DNA from: an uncultured Bacteroides sp.
Lineage (GTDB): Bacteria; Bacteroidota; Bacteroidia; Bacteroidales; Bacteroidaceae
Length of the DNA: 33,639 bases
Assembly: GCA_947074345.1 (NCBI GenBank)
Contig: CAMTPH010000024.1
Location: 1 to 33,639 of the forward strand
Direction: 5' to 3'
The number at the start of each line of letters is the position of its first letter. Position 1 is the first letter of the stretch. This document shows positions 33,479 to 33,639 of this stretch, piece after piece. Position numbers and translations under genes: made by a program. Below the pieces are notes generated by a model. It was not told where the DNA came from, did not search any database, and saw only the letters and a list, made by a program, of their open reading frames with translations.

Positions 33479-33639
33479 ATGAAATATTATCTACTCCTGT
33501 TAATATCGCTGTTTTCTATAAATGGCTTCTCATATCATTATAACTCATTGGATGCGAACGACCCGATTGTTTTTAAAGGCAATAGCATCGTATATCAAGG
33601 CCAAGAGATTGTGCTGAATGAAAAGAATATATACGTTGA
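33479..33639 (+). CDS. 5' end of an exported protein, cut by the window edge
   Basis: Fifty-three codons are visible. MKYYLLLLISLFSINGFS is a clear signal peptide. It is followed by YHYNSLDANDPIVFKGNSIV and an acidic beta-strand-like stretch ending KNIYV. The frame is open to the last base. I cannot name the family from this much; the position downstream of GH140 and the AraC regulator suggests a secreted glycan-related protein, which is inference. Confidence 0.6.
   Translation, partial: MKYYLLLLISLFSINGFSYHYNSLDANDPIVFKGNSIVYQGQEIVLNEKNIYV

Noticed and set aside
1..33639. Mobile element, prophage, CRISPR array, rRNA or tRNA
   Set aside because: I looked for transposase or integrase-like proteins, regularly spaced repeats and RNA-gene motifs and saw none. 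The only repeats are the short palindromes and regulatory-type repeats listed.

Overview
The window looks like a chromosomal segment from a Bacteroidales bacterium, most likely Bacteroides or a close relative. The evidence is AT-rich DNA, SusC/SusD genes, many lipoproteins with acidic residues right after the lipobox cysteine, BACON and DUF-type Bacteroides domains, and several TAnnTTTG promoter -7 elements. I see no rRNA, tRNA, CRISPR array, integrase or transposase.

Region 1 (1-4216, + strand) is a two-gene unit: a TonB-dependent receptor and a secreted purple-acid-phosphatase-like metallophosphoesterase. It ends at a perfect bidirectional terminator (4161-4193). Region 2 (4217-18992, - strand) is the centrepiece, a nine-gene, 14.7-kb operon read from a good Bacteroides promoter (18961-18992). 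In order it encodes SusC, SusD, two cell-surface-type lipoproteins, a large leucine-rich-repeat lipoprotein, a BACON/LRR lipoprotein, a subtilisin-like (S8) lipoprotein protease, a DUF1573 protein and a small lipocalin-like lipoprotein. It contains no glycoside hydrolase, so I read it as a protein or peptide capture, cleavage and import system rather than a polysaccharide locus. A 71-nt hairpin (11798-11868) separates its SusCD/lipoprotein half from its LRR/protease half. Copies of a 30-bp palindromic repeat lie on both sides of the operon (4057-4086; 19523-19552 and 19567-19596).

Region 3 (19847-23210, + strand) holds an acyl-ACP thioesterase, an unrecognised 288-aa protein and a DcaP-like porin. 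Region 4 (23229-27002) has a YqhD-type iron/zinc alcohol dehydrogenase (-), divergent from a DXS-like thiamine-diphosphate enzyme and a flavodoxin-fold NAD(P)H oxidoreductase (+). Region 5 (27011-29588) has a GH97 glycosidase (-) and a two-helix small membrane protein (+).

Region 6 (29590-33639, + strand) has a GH140 (apiosidase-family) enzyme co-transcribed with a membrane-anchored AraC-type regulator. Just downstream are three phased 11-bp direct repeats, a -7 element, small ORFs and a strong terminator: a plausible AraC-controlled small transcript of about 450 nt. The 5' end of another exported protein is cut by the window edge. The most unusual elements are the LRR/protease SusCD operon with its flanking palindromes, the post-AraC small transcript, and the shortened DXS paralogue.
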